DNA from: Leuctra nigra | Taxonomy: Eukaryota > Arthropoda > Insecta > Plecoptera > Leuctridae | Assembly (NCBI GenBank): GCA_934045905.1 | Contig: OW203762.1 | Coordinates: 47,579,411-47,643,410 of the forward strand | DNA length: 64,000 bases | Reading direction: 5' to 3' | In this document: positions 11,063 to 23,111 of the stretch, in pieces | How the letters are laid out: every line of letters starts with the position of its first letter | How positions within the stretch are numbered: position 1 is the first letter of the stretch | Notes under the pieces: generated by a model | What the model saw: the letters and a program-made list of their open reading frames with translations, nothing else | Told to the model about the DNA's origin: nothing | Database searches by the model: none | Program-made: the position numbers and the translations under genes

Positions 11063-13276
11063 GTGACGCCAGGCAAGTCGTACGTTCAAAGTTCACATCA
11101 TGATAAACTATGATAACGTTCAGTGAAATGCCCTTAATGAATAACATACATGTGTCGTGATTTGGTACTTATAAAGAAATCTCTTTAGATACCTCTTTCA
11201 AAACTCTTAAAATGGCAACAAGCTATACCTATATTCTTTATCGATTGGGCTGAAAATGTGTAAAATATGAGAGAATGTTGGTCTTGATCATTATGCAAAA
11301 TTTTGACTCAATCACTAAATTTTAATTTTCGACCAATCGGAAGATTTTTTTTTTTAAATTTAAACATTTGGATTTTGGCTGAAACCTTGTAAAATTTGAT
11401 AAAAGGTTGCTCAATCTGGGAAACGTTGCGACTAGAGAGATGCGACCAGTATACCGGCAGGGACAGAAAAACAAAGAAAAAAGTCCGTACCAAAGAGCGA
11501 TAAGGAGACTCTCGCTCCATAAACAATTCTTACAATATCATTAACACTTACATTATATTTTATTTTACTAGTTTTCATCCCAATCAGCTTTTTGAAATAG
11601 CTGTCTGTAGTGATGGTATCGAAATGGGAATCCACTGCAACTTGATCGCAGTTTGTTTTATGTTTGTAAAGTTATGTGTAAAGATGGCTATTCTCAGTCT
11701 CAATGAGAACGTATTTCTTCTATGTTGATAGAGTGGACCATATTTAAAATTCAATTTTGTTGTATTTCTGTGCGTTACAAAATTTCGGTTTGAGATTTTG
11801 CGCGTATCGGTGCTCGCTCATCAACGCGTTACGCCGAGCGTATTGTTAGTATGAGATAATAAAATATTGACATTTTTACACACAAAACTTGTGTCCATTC
11901 AACTTTTAAAATCAACGTAAATAAATTCTCATGCTCGGAATGATTTCTCGCTCGCTCGAGCCCCACTACATTTGGTGGCAGATGTAGGATTCACCGAATC
12001 AAATGAAATATCTCCGATCAATATGGTCTGATGTTGAGTAAATGGCGTCCCTCTGTACACCTGACTTGGCATCATGCTGTGGAACAGCAGGACGATTGAC
12101 TTTCTCACTCTGTCACGTGCACTTGAGTGACAGAGATGCAGTCTGCTCCAGGACAGCGCATGCGCAGGTTCAATGCATCTCTCCGGCAAATTATCTGGGA
12201 AATAATATGATGGCAAAATGATATGATGGGGAAATAAAACAAGGGTGTTGTGTTTCGATGAAATTCATAGTGATAAAAGTTAATTTACATTTTGAAATTG
12301 CAAAAACCCTTTGAATCACACAGGTTGGAAGGCGAATAGATAAAGGACAAAGGCAGCACGACCTTTATTTTGCTTTCTGGAACTAGAAACTTCAAACAAT
12401 GATTCTGTAGTGGACATACAAATTGAAATTACCATAGCACATTCCTCGTGTAATTTAATTATTGTTAATAAACAGGGAATGTGGTGTTTTATAATATATA
12501 TATTCCGAAATTATATTAAGTGCAGCTAAAAGACTAGCCAGTATGACTGTGGGATGTTATAGTTAGTAGAAAGTGTATATTTTATTTAATTGCCAATGAA
12601 AAAAGTTTGAACTGAACTGAAACTCGTACGTGAACTTTACTTTGGCAAAGTAAATATTGGCTTCAATTGAATTACATTACGCCAACAAATGTCATCAAAG
12701 CATAGAAAGTCAGTGGAATAGGATGAACTCTCGAGTTGACTTTTAACTAGGCACCATTCTGGTCTCAAAAAACCGCTGTCCGAGACCTTTCTTGCCGCGT
12801 TTCCCTCATTTGTTCCACTAAAAGTATATGAAACTGACTGGAGAACTTAATAAAAAAAACTCTGTGTTTTAAGTAATTAAAGCATTTGTAGTCCTCAGCA
12901 AACACATTGCGAACTTTAACTTGACGACAAAACTGACTTGCTAACTAAAACCCTGCAATGCAGAGAATTTGACAAAAATACAATCTGTAAAGTAAACATA
13001 GTCTGCAAAAATAACATCGGTGGGCGGGTCCAATAATGACATAGGGAGTCTGTGAATGTTCCCACATCACGGTGAAGGGGGGGGGGGAGATTCTCCCGCT
13101 GGCTGGTTTTTCACATGGTGTGGTTCCAAAGCGACTCCAGCGCTGCGGGCGGCTGAAGAACAGCTGAGATATCATCTCACAAATACATTATAATACCATA
13201 GATCTTACGTCAGATTCATAATGTCTCGATTACAACACACCAAGCATCAGAGTCGAGTGAACAGGCATTACACTTG
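11063..13276. other. Non-coding stretch with repeat debris
   Basis: It contains an isolated family-A end at about 11,804-11,842 and a small inverted pair CTCTGTCAC...GTGACAGAG at about 12,110-12,140. No supported gene. Confidence 0.3.
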
Positions 13277-13282
13277 TTAACG

Positions 13283-13321
13283 TTGTATTGTATTGTATTG
13301 TATTGTATTGTATTGTATTGC
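13283..13321. repeat. (TATTG)n microsatellite
   Basis: About seven to eight perfect TATTG units. Confidence 0.95.
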
Positions 13322-13737
13322 GGCTTTTTCACAATTGTAGCATTGTATAAGCATTTTCAGATATATTTACACATAAGACAATCTAGTGGAGCGGTCGCTC
13401 CACCCAGCCAAGTAGTACGGTACACTCACACTCACTCAACAGACTGTAAATGCCTAATAAACTGAGGAGCAGACCAAACACTTTTACTGTAAGCAACAAC
13501 ATGGCATTTTCGGCCTACTGGATCTCAACATTGGAAAATCTCACATTGTTGCGAAATATCTTAATTTCGAGCTATGGCCCACCCCACCCCCTATACCAAA
13601 TTTGGGAACAACAGGTTATGTCATTTGCGAGCAAGATGGCCGTGAAAACAGTGAAATTACACCTTTTAAAAGCTATCTGATGATGATGATGATTCAGATA
13701 TCAGGAAACACTGTTGACAGGGCCACAGCCTAAACGG

Positions 13738-14140
13738 GTTAACCGATCGATCTGAAATTTTTACCACGTGTGCACTTTTGGCGTCTAAGGTGCCTTTTGC
13801 TATAACCGGTTTTATGCCGCCATTTTGAAACCGGAAGTGACGTCATATCTCGAAAACGGCTGAACCGATCGAAACTAAATTTGCGCCAATCGATTCAGAC
13901 GGTCATCTATATGAAACATCAATAGTCGAAATAGAAATGCACTATTACTAAAACCGGAAATGACGCCATAACAATGCCAAATCTGACTAAAACCATCTCT
14001 TATAACAATAAATACATATTCAGAAGGCTTATAATGTTACATAACATTTAAGATACAGATATTAGGTGGCAGTGATGTCAGCCGCCATTTTGAAAACTGG
14101 AGGTGATGCGATAACTCGAGAACAGTTGGACCGATTGGAA
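13738..14140. repeat. Degenerate CCGGAAGTGACGTCAT / CGGCTGAACCGATCG repeats
   Basis: GCCATTTTGAAACCGGAAGT, then GACGTCATATCTCGAAAACG, then GCTGAACCGATCG occurs at about 13,820-13,870. A weaker copy (GCCATTTTGAAAACTGGAGG, then CAGTTGGACCGATTGGAACG) is at about 14,083-14,140. The motif is a familiar non-coding repeat type in insect DNA. Confidence 0.5.
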
Positions 14141-14310
14141 CGATGCTTTCGCAATTCATCATGGAATATAATTTTAAGCTTACATTTAGCACCAAACACA
14201 ATTCTTCTTAGCAACCAAACCACAAAGGCGTATTTTTTTAAAGGAATTATAGTCATTGGTGAAACAATGTTACAAGTTATAAGAATAAACTGAAAAAAGG
14301 AGTGATATCC

Positions 14311-15397
14311 CCATAAAAAACACTCCGTGTAAAAATACCAGCCAAGTCTCTTTACTTTAAAAAAATTCAACACCGAAAAGGAGTGATATCAAAAAAGGAG
14401 CCAAGTCAATGACATTTCCAAATATTTAATCGTATCTTTGAAATAAAAGTATAAACACCGAGAAATACTTTACAAAAGGACTTGGCGCATCGTTTTTTTA
14501 AAGACATCTTTCTATCCTAAAAGTGGAAAGAAATGTACAAGTTTAAGTACTTTTCCTCTTTCTATTAGAGCCATCAAGCTACTCAAGCTATGAATCAAGC
14601 TACTTTTAGTAATTGCTATTTTATAGTTTTGTCAATGGCGATAGAAGAAAGATTTCATGTTGTAATAGATAAGTGATATGGTAAAAGAATTAAATAACAA
14701 GGAAGTGCGCTCATATATATTCTTATAACACTGTTAATATGGTGATATTAGAAGGGTATCTTTTCATAATATGATCTTGACTCTGAGGGAAATCATGAAA
14801 CGTTGTCAAATAAATTACTAACTATCGATAGAACACTATTATATATTTTTCAAGTGTAAAGTGTATAAAGTTAAAAATGTTAAAGAAATTCAATGTGCCG
14901 TCACTGTGTACTTCGTGAAATGTACTATTATAAATTGCGGATTAATAGAAATTTATTTCATGATGAGAAGGTATAACGCATGAGACTTAATTAATATGTT
15001 GACCACGAAACAATATTACGAAGATATCTATTGTGTATTTATTACAAACATAGGCAACAAGTTTCATGTGTACATATTCAAATAGAAAATTATTTACAGT
15101 AGGTATATATAATATGTAATTGAAAGATGTGTCCCTATTATGATAAAAGTTCTTAATGACGGTTGTATATAAATGGCATATTACGCTTATGAATAGAAAA
15201 ATGTCTTTAAAAAAACGATGCGCCAAGTCCTTTTGTAAAGTATTTCTCGGTGTTTATACTTTTATTTCAAAGATACGATTAAATATTTGGAAATGTCATT
15301 GACTTGGCTCCTTTTTTGATATCACTCCTTTTCGGTGTTGAATTTTTTTAAAGTAAAGAGACTTGGCTGGTATTTTTACACGGAGTGTTTTTTATGG
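14311..15397. mobile_element. 1.09-kb element with near-perfect 205-bp terminal inverted repeats
   Basis: Bases 14311-14515 are repeated in reverse complement at 15193-15397 with only one or two differences. The ends begin CCATAAAAAACACTCCGTGT. The AT-rich middle (14516-15192) has no convincing coding frame. I see no clear target-site duplication, so the superfamily is open. Near-identical arms indicate recent insertion or gene conversion between arms. Confidence 0.85.
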
Positions 15398-15922
15398 TCT
15401 ATATTACAGGTAAAGATATTAAGAGATTATGTAATACAAGTAGATAACTGCTATTTGTATTTTTATATTAATTTAACTGAAGTTATTTCTATTTAAAAAC
15501 TCATCCACACTGTAGGAACTTTCTCTTACTAAAAACAGTTTCAAATACATCCAAATGTACCTATTAAAATCTCCTTTAAATCGTCATCACAGTCATGGGA
15601 AACGATTGACGCAGCCATTCAAATAATTCAACTTCATATTTCTGAGACCGACTATCCACTCGCACACTTGTAAATAAAATGTATAGTTGAGGATGAATCT
15701 ACTTAAATGTAATTTCTAGTGACCGGTCCGCCACTGGCTGGGGTGTTTTGGCAAGCTTCCAGCTTGAGAGTTGACAATGGTGGTGAAATGACGTCACATT
15801 GAGTTAGGGAATTCAATTCAACAAAAGTCATTGGAGCTTTACGTCTCAGCTTGCCATTTGCACTTGAAATTGGATTATTTCCTTTGCTACGGATGAAAAT
15901 GCTATGCATATAGAGGAAATAT

Positions 15923-16030
15923 GCGGGTAGCGGGGCACTTGTGCTACGGGGCTTTGCTCTATTCCCGCTACCAGCAAAACACTGTATACATGCTGATGTT
16001 TTAAAAATAAATAATAATAATAATAATAAA
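15923..16030 (+). repeat. Dispersed retroposon-like tail, copy 1 (copy 2 at 56811-56900)
   Basis: GGTAGCGGGGCACTTGTGCT and CTATTCCCGCTACCAGCAAA here match GGCAGCAGGGCACATAGTGT and CTATTCCTGCTGCCAGCAAA at 56811-56900. Both copies end in AATAAATAA-rich tails. Each contains an internal inverted pair (GGTAGC / GCTACC). Confidence 0.6.
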
Positions 16031-16590
16031 TATAGCTGCTGAGAAGATAGGCATCCGAGCGCATAAAATGCTCATTATAAAGGTAGAGGTTTTCGCGTTT
16101 ATTAATTTTCTGACAGCCTACTTCATTGAATTGCGCGAGTGTGACAACACAAAAGCCACTCGCTTATGTAAACTCTTCGTATATTTTCAGAAAACTGTAT
16201 ACTCGTACGTCACTTTTAATTTCACTTGGTTTTTATTGGCACTTTCACGCAGCAATCAAAATAATGCTGCTATCAAAACGAATACGAATACAACAATAAC
16301 TGAGCAGTAATATGAGCATGTAATTGATCATAATACAAATACTTGTTCTAGAGTGGAGTTAAAACAAGTTTTCATTCTTTTGTAATCAATGAAAATAATA
16401 AAAAATATATTTATTTTATTTCAATGGGAAAGGGCTAGGTGTTGTTTTAAAATTTTCGGATCGTCAGTAGAGTACCTACCTATTGAATATCTCCCTGGAA
16501 GAACGTTATACATCTGTTGAAAGCGAAATGTTGGTTCTTTAAAATATTTTGAATCGAAGGCTACACGAAGAAGAGGGATTAAGGATTACA

Positions 16591-16707
16591 CTTTATAAAA
16601 CTATTAATTTGTCAAAATTATGATTTTATACTTTCATGGCAAAATTTTTACTATACTGTAATAAAATCAATTTATAATTATAAGAAAATTAATAGTTTTA
16701 TAAATTA
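16591..16707. repeat. AT-rich hairpin element
   Basis: TTTATAAAACTATTAATTT at the left is mirrored by AAATTAATAGTTTTATAAA at the right. A second inner pair (GATTTTATAC / GTAATAAAATC) makes this a roughly 117-bp foldback. Confidence 0.6.
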
Positions 16708-17095
16708 TGTCCCATTCAAGAATTATGAAAAGTAGTTTCCCTGACGACAGCCTTCTGAACATCTGAACATCTGAAGCTCTTGAGTTCTTCACGGATACAG
16801 TATGTTCCAATACATCACGATGCACATACATGGAGTGTCGTAACAACTCGTGAAGAGAAATAATGTCATTCTAATGAGAGATCCGCTTGCTCTCGTCCCG
16901 TGTTGTAATTGTCTCCAGAACATGCGTCATCGCCTGGCTTGGCCTCGCCCGATGCGTGACAGCTCCACCCACCACCCTTATCTGCATCGCTCGCGGACCA
17001 CGTCAAGGCTGGACACCACCACAGGCGCTCACTGCAAGGTCAACAGAGATGAAAGTCGAATATAGGTCAGTCCAGAGACGAACTGCTCCTCCTGG

Positions 17096-17131
17096 TATAT
17101 AAAGTATCGCAATCACTGGAGCAGCATCAGT
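17096..17131 (+). promoter_or_regulatory. Core promoter of the 61-residue peptide gene
   Basis: TATATAAA at 17096-17103 is followed 31 bases later by the arthropod initiator TCAGT at 17127-17131. The predicted 5' UTR is about 29 bases to the ATG at 17158. Confidence 0.75.
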
Positions 17132-17157
17132 ACACATTCCAGTACCAATCAAGCACC

Positions 17158-18290
17158 ATGTTCAAGTTTGTTGTAAGTATTACACGCTTTGTTTCACTTC
17201 ACTGCATGCTTCACCAGGTGGAAATTCATCAATTTTCGGGAACTATTTAAATTTGTAGTTAATTAATTCATGTACAGATGCTCTATTGCCCGGGGTGAGG
17301 ATCAAGTTTGCCTCGGGATCTTTTCTCCTTCTGCATTAATTCATTCTGTGACCAATAATACCATTACTTTTTTTTCTAAGTTTTAAATAATGCACTATTT
17401 AAAAGTTGAGTAAACAAGGGTTTTATTCAATTTGGAATTGAAAATCCCTAGATTTATCTTTAGGGTTTCTTTTCTTGGTGCCTTATTGATGTAAATTAAA
17501 AAATAAATCACTGACTTTACTATTCTTTCAGAGACATTCTGGAAGCAGTTTAAACTTAATTTTCTAATTAACTAAGATATAACCGCCATAAAGCAATTCT
17601 GGAAGCACTATGACCAAAGAAAGATGGACGATTTTAGGATTAACTTTATTACCATTTTCCGCTTCATAATATCGGTCATATCTGAGATATGTTTTGTTCG
17701 AGAATGAGGATTGGATATGACAATTTATAATTCGGTCACAAGTTGTGAGGGGGGGGGGGGGGGAGGGGTATGTATACTTTTATTATTACATTACCATTGG
17801 TGTATACAATCTGTTACAAATGATCTAACAACAATAATAATATCGCCGGAGTTACTTCACTCACCAGAGGTGGATTTTATAGGGTTTCCTGTTTCTCCTC
17901 TTTATTTGTGTAAAAAATAAAACTCACTGAGGAAAAGTACCAAATATTGTCGAAATATACAAGAAGAAACCATGGAATGGCTCCAACCAATTTAAAAAAA
18001 CTTTTTATAAACAACGAATACATTTCGAGGAAGAACGTTTTCCTGCACATCGTGTTCCCTCGTGTAATCAATACCCAGGTATCTGTTCGAGCGATGTCAT
18101 GACGGCGTGATTGTTCTAGGTCTGGTTCGCGGCGCTCCTGGCCCTCTTCGCCTTCACCGCCGCCGTCCCGATGCCAGGCGCCGCGGCGCCGCGAGAGACG
18201 CTCAAGGGCGCCGAACAGACCTGGTATTCGACGTACGGCGCGTATCCCTATGCCGCCTACCCCTATGGAGCCTACGCGTACTACGGATAA
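17158..18290 (+). CDS. Small secreted Tyr/Ala/Pro-rich peptide, 61 residues, two exons
   Basis: Exon 1 (17158-17172, MFKFV) ends at GTT|GTAAGT. Exon 2 (18120-18290) starts after TTCTAG with Val-Trp-Phe and ends at TAA; the junction is phase 0. The signal peptide is MFKFVVWFAALLALFAFTAA, cleaved probably just after. The mature part is about 40 residues and ends in a run of AYPYA/YGAYAYYG units. This low-complexity Tyr-Pro-Ala composition resembles cuticle-associated peptides, but no chitin-binding motif is present, so the role is inferred only. Exon 2 is strikingly GC-rich against AT-rich flanks. AATAAA follows at 18403-18408. Confidence 0.82.
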
Positions 18291-18402
18291 TCAACAACTC
18301 CCCACCACCCTCACGGATATCAAGGCATTTGTAATTATAAGCTAGAACATGTTCTCTCAATTGATATTTCTCCAGGCGTACGCTGTTTTCTGTAATTAGC
18401 AA

Positions 18403-18408
18403 AATAAA
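18403..18408 (+). terminator. Poly(A) signal of the 61-residue peptide gene
   Basis: AATAAA, 113 bases after the TAA stop. Confidence 0.6.
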
Positions 18409-20489
18409 TTCTTTTTAACTACCTACCTACACTGAGTTCATTTATACTAATCAGAATCATTTCTACAATTTCAGCCTACGCACATGTTTCAGTTCAGTGA
18501 AGTGACGAATGAGTTATCACATTAAGTGTTTAAATTCACTCTCCGCTGAACTGAATCATATTAATTATTAATTTCGTGACAGATTATACAAGTCAAGCAC
18601 AAATAATGGAAGTGATTGTAACGAAAGTCACAACAACTCGCCAGGGACTCATTACATCACTAATTAGTTGTTTTTCGACTAATAATCTGCGCTGGTGTGT
18701 GATCGCTCTGTGGAGCTGATTGGACTTGATATTTCTGTTTGTTTCGATGTCTTTGCCATGACAACGGTTTAACCAGTCGGAACGTGTTGATCTCCCCGAG
18801 GGAGAGCTCAAGGCAGAGTCGGAGTTGGTCCCGAACCCCATTCCTATGAGATTATATGAAATATTTGCCATAAACATAAATGCAAGGCCCGAGCATTTAT
18901 TATTTAAAATATTCAGATTTGTTGGGGCATTAAATTTGACTCTAGCTCACACAGAGTAGGTAATCATCGAACTAGAAATATTAATTGTTATTCAGACATT
19001 ATTTGAACTTCAGATTTCAATATTTCATTAGACTTAAATTTAGAAAGCACGAAAGCGATCTTTCAATATAGGGAGTTTCCGTCAAATGTGAAGAAAATTC
19101 ATAAGCCGGCTTTGTAATCTCGGCATTCCACATTTCAATTTACGACATTATTAAAATGATGTAGGGATTCTTCTCTCCATATTCTAGACTCAAAGTAGCC
19201 CGTAGGTCGTTCTACACAATAAACATCGTTTAGCAAGATAATTAACAACACGAAGAGTTAAGTTTCCACGTCTGATATTTGCATGATGACACGAATCATT
19301 GCGATGCCAAAGAACACTCGACAAGCGTCGGGGTTGTTCGTTACATTTTGATTGCAGCTACAAAGGAAATCATTACTTTCCGCCGGAGATTGCCCGCTGA
19401 TCACGTGTATTGATTCATAGTTGACTCTTACAGGTAGAAACCCTCTCTTCATGATGCGCTGTCTGTCAGAAGGCCGCGAATAGCAAGTAGAAAATACACA
19501 GCGAACTGGGACTAGTAATTGGACGACAGAACATTAAAATAAATTAAAATTGATCGTTGCCATGTTTGGGCTGATGCCGCTCTGCCTACGGACGACTGAA
19601 ATGTAATGCTCAATAGTCAATAGCTCATGGGATGGCAAAGCACTATTAGACAACGTGGTTGCTGCGTCGCATCGCATCTTTCCTTGGACTTGGCAAGAAT
19701 GTAAGAAGAACCAGCCGAAAACGTGTATCAACCCCTCTAGCAGACTACTGAACACTTGCGAAGTTATGGGCTCTCTAGGAGAAGCAAACTCGGACAAGGA
19801 CCTTGCTTGGAAGCTGTATGTTACAAAACCCGGCACCTCCACTACTGACATCTGCTTGCTACATAGTCTGTTATCCTCACCTCAACCACTCCTTCATCTG
19901 AAAAAGTCGTTGGAAACGCTAGAGATTTTAATCTCAAATTAGGCAAATTAGTGCGACTGTTTCTATGATGTCGCATGGCATCGTAGAATATGAATCCAGA
20001 GAATCTATTGGGTGTCCCGACAGTGAATATCTACTAACTTGTTTCTTCATCTATAAAAACCTCTGTCTTTTAAAACAAGCCATTAACATTTTATTTCAAT
20101 GCTGTCAACACTTTCTATCGCCAATGTGTCAACCACGAACATGCACTCAGTCTGGCGTGTTTTAGCAGGATATATCGAAGAGAATGAAGGGTAAACACTC
20201 CCCTGGTGATGGATGAACATAGCTGATGCAGAATGTGTTCGGAAACTCTCAATCAATCGTCGAGAGACATGCAACTTGACACATGAGTTACATGCACATT
20301 CTTGTTCACAAGTGCACGTGAATTTACACTGATTAAATAAGTGCAACAATGTACCACAATTTCATCAGGTAGGCAATATCAAACCCTATTTCAATTACCA
20401 AGAAGCTTCTAACTCTGTGATACAGGCATTCCGAAATAGACCGCTGAAGTTCGTTCCAGAGACCTAGTTTCTGTCGCGAGGACGTACTG
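18409..20489. other. Intergenic stretch between the two small secreted-protein genes
   Basis: Several short open frames occur on both strands (the longest near 19,530-19,940), without recognisable domains, repeats of family type or splice-supported extensions. I see nothing to annotate. Confidence 0.35.
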
Positions 20490-20697
20490 TACACCCAACA
20501 AAACATAAAGCGGCATTTGAACAAAACGGATTGGCATGCTGGTCAGGTTCCTTGACAATCAGTCATTGTTATTATCTATGAAATTAGAGCTCATCTACTA
20601 AAGTTAGATAAAGAGTTAGCATAAACTTCATAGGATGATGCCATCAAATTTTTACGGCCAATCCATTTCTTTCAAATACCGTCATTTATTGAGTGTA
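20490..20697. mobile_element. Small TA-flanked MITE, copy 2
   Basis: It begins TACACCCAACAAAACATAAA and ends TTATTGAGTGTA. The interior (TTCCTTGACAATCAGTCATT, then ATTAGAGCTCATC) matches copy 1. It sits about 25 bases before an unrelated foldback element. Confidence 0.7.
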
Positions 20698-20721
20698 CCT
20701 ATCGTCTATTGGTACGAACTA

Positions 20722-21002
20722 CGAAAACGCTCTGTGTAACGCGTTGATAAGCGAGCATGCGAATTAATATGCGTGTGATAGTTGCTGCTCTATAACAGAC
20801 CTTGGAAATTAAGGAAGAAGATCTGATCGAATCCGTCGAAGAAGCAGTGATAATTTTGTATTAGAATTTCTTTCAAAAAATTTGACTATCCAAAACAAAC
20901 ATGACATGTTCGAATGTCATCACATTTATCTGATAAGAGAACAATGCACGAGCTGCATGTATCGGTGCTCGCTCATCAACGCGTTACACCGAACGTTTTC
21001 CT
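20722..21002. mobile_element. Foldback element with CAACGCGTTAC-type ends
   Basis: Left end GAAAACGCTCTGTGTAACGC and right end GCGTTACACCGAACGTTTTC are inverted copies over about 38-42 bp, including GTAACGCGTTGATNAGCGAGC. The same end sequence occurs alone at about 11,804-11,842, 53,930-53,971, 11,028-11,062 and 31,585-31,617. Confidence 0.65.
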
Positions 21003-21390
21003 AGTCATGTAATTTCTTTGTTCCATCTTCGCCGCTATAGCCCAACTATAATTCCCACGCTTTGGTTTATGATCTGCGCTAAGAAACGTCTGAATCTCGA
21101 TGCGGGAAGCGCACGACGACTCGTCTGCCTCGAGGCAGAGTCATCCGAATCTTCGAGAACCTCTCGTTTCTTGCATAACAAAACATCGCCAAGTTCAAGG
21201 TGGAAACGCACAAACAAGGGGCAAAAAACAGACGGTGAAAAAATCGCAAAGACGTAAAAAACATTTGGTCACTATCCAACCACACCCGGATCCCTCGACG
21301 CTTCGGACCGGCTGCAGACACGTGGAGTAAGTCCAGGAGGCCGAACATCACTCAAGGTCGGGAGACTTTCGGGGGTAGCGGAGTAATGAG

Positions 21391-21426
21391 TATAAAACTC
21401 TGCTCCACAAGAGGGGCGATATCAGA
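21391..21426 (+). promoter_or_regulatory. Core promoter of the His-rich protein gene
   Basis: TATAAAA at 21391-21397 is followed by the initiator-like TCAGA at 21422-21426, about 31 bases after the start of the TATA box and 36 bases before the ATG. The layout copies that of the 61-residue peptide gene. Confidence 0.7.
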
Positions 21427-21457
21427 TTCTTGCCAAGATTCTTCTCGTCACATCACC

Positions 21458-23004
21458 ATGAAGGCATTCGTAAGTACAATATCAGACGCATTTTAATTCT
21501 CCCGCATCGCAAATAATTATTATATTTACGATCTGGATGCACTTTTACGAACTAGATAAATGAAGTCACAAAGAAAGATATTATATTAGTTTTCGCTAAA
21601 TGATTTTTTAATGTAACTTTCCCAAAATATAAAATTGTTTTTTTTTGCAACTTTTTATCGTTGAATCGCCATCTTGGCAATAGGTCACTACTGCCTATTA
21701 GAAGTGCGCAGCCCGTTCTTGTTGTACTTGTTCAAAAGGGACAACTTTTCCTTTTTTTTCTCTTTGATAATAATATTATATATTTTTTGGTGTATAAATA
21801 AATGATAAATAATTAATTATAAAATATTGCAAAATTCAAAATTCTATTCACTCAAAAATTTAAAATTATCAATTGCATTTAGCTTTGAAAGCTTGTTGTG
21901 AAAGTTCAAAGCATTATTTAACAATATCCAAACTTGATAACTGAATTAGATTTATTAATTTATTTGAAATAATTGGCCAAATTTGGAAATAGAAAAAATA
22001 CTACTCAGATATCATAAAGCTACAAAACATGTCATTGAGCAAAGATTGTAATGCAACTGCGCAGTTGCCCGAGCGCCCGCCCATGGCCATGTGATGACGG
22101 GCTCGGATATCTGGGAGCAATCCCATCCACGAACAATACCAATGCATCTGGTTTGCTTCACACATTGTTATGCCGTCCCACGCGCTGCGGTGCATCGAGT
22201 GAACATTCACAACAGCGAGTAACAATAAACATGCATGTTTATTGATCATTGTTGCAGTTCGATGCAATACGGAAAACAGGTCGCCTACACCTGATCATTA
22301 TAGGTCAATGGGAAACTTCCATTTACTCCATAAAGTAGATCGTTCAAAGCAAGATATTGAACTAGGTACCACTTTCAATGACGGGAACTTGTAAAAGTTT
22401 TAGTGGGTCAAAAGTCAGGACATGTTTAACGAACTTAAAGTTTAAAATGACCAAGTTTGCGTTCTGCCTGACAACTTTTTCCACATCGGCAAAAATGAGC
22501 TCAAAAACAACTAATATTTTTTTTGAAGGCCATTGGCCACACAGTTCGACTCGTCGACCGAGGAATGAACCGGCACCTCCACTTGTGTTCCAGATTGTAT
22601 TCGCTATGTTGGTCGTTGCGTGCATGGCCGACCATGACGAGACCCACCACGAGACAACTCACGCACCCGACGACCACCACGACACGCACGCCGCCACTGC
22701 CGACCACCACGACACGCACGCCGCCACTGCCGACCACCACGACACGCACGCCGCCACTGCCGACCACCATGACACGCACGCCGCCACTGCTGACCATCAT
22801 GACACGCACGCCGCCACTGCTGACCACCACGATGCTGGTCATGCTGACACGCATGGTGACCAGCATCATGCCGCTGCTACGTACTACGCGGCGCCCTATG
22901 CCTACTCGGCCTACCCCTATGCCTACCACGCACCCGCCGCCTACCCTGTGGCCTACACGCACGCTGGATACGCATCGTACCCCGCTGTCTACTACAGGCG
23001 TTAA
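21458..23004 (+). CDS. Secreted His-rich repeat protein with Tyr/Ala/Pro tail, 140 residues, two exons
   Basis: Exon 1 (21458-21469, MKAF) ends at TTC|GTAAGT. Exon 2 (22594-23004) starts after TGTTCCAG with Ile-Val-Phe and ends at TAA. The signal peptide is MKAFIVFAMLVVACMA. The mature protein opens with an Asp/His/Thr-rich stretch containing about five tandem copies of DHHDTHAATA (30-bp DNA repeats, about 22,670-22,830). It then has DAGHADTHGDQHH and a Tyr/Ala/Pro tail (YAAPYAYSAYPYAYHAPAAY). The tail resembles low-complexity cuticle proteins and the end of the neighbouring 61-residue peptide. Dense Asp-His pairs could bind divalent metal or act in a pH-dependent way; this is inference. An open frame continuing upstream of 22594 is unspliced intron. 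AATAAA is at 23106-23111. Confidence 0.85.
22670..22830 (+). repeat. 30-bp coding tandem repeat (DHHDTHAATA)
   Basis: About five copies of a unit GACCACCACGACACGCACGC plus CGCCACTGCC. Copies differ at a few third-position-like bases (CAC/CAT, GCC/GCT), so recent expansion by slippage with codon-silent drift is likely. Confidence 0.9.
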
Positions 23005-23105
23005 AAAGTCTCCATTACTCGCCGATATTGTGTTCTCAAGTGTGTGCATTTGTCGTAATGTGACCCGCTTTTTCTAAATTTACCTCAATGTATTTTCTAT
23101 CTGGA

Positions 23106-23111
23106 AATAAA
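23106..23111 (+). terminator. Poly(A) signal of the His-rich protein gene
   Basis: AATAAA, 102 bases after the stop. Confidence 0.6.

Noticed and set aside
19534..19942. Two opposite frames of about 95-105 codons
   Set aside because: Mutually antisense, no domain, no splice support, ordinary composition; treated as chance.
22378..22593. Open frame extending the His-rich protein upstream (start ATG 22378)
   Set aside because: It lacks a signal peptide. An acceptor TGTTCCAG at 22586-22593 joins in phase to the MKAF exon behind a TATA box, which restores a signal peptide.
22501..23077. Long frames on both other readings of the His-repeat exon (Val/Gly-rich antisense; Pro/Thr-rich sense)
   Set aside because: They are by-products of a 30-bp repeat without stops; no start context or domain supports them.
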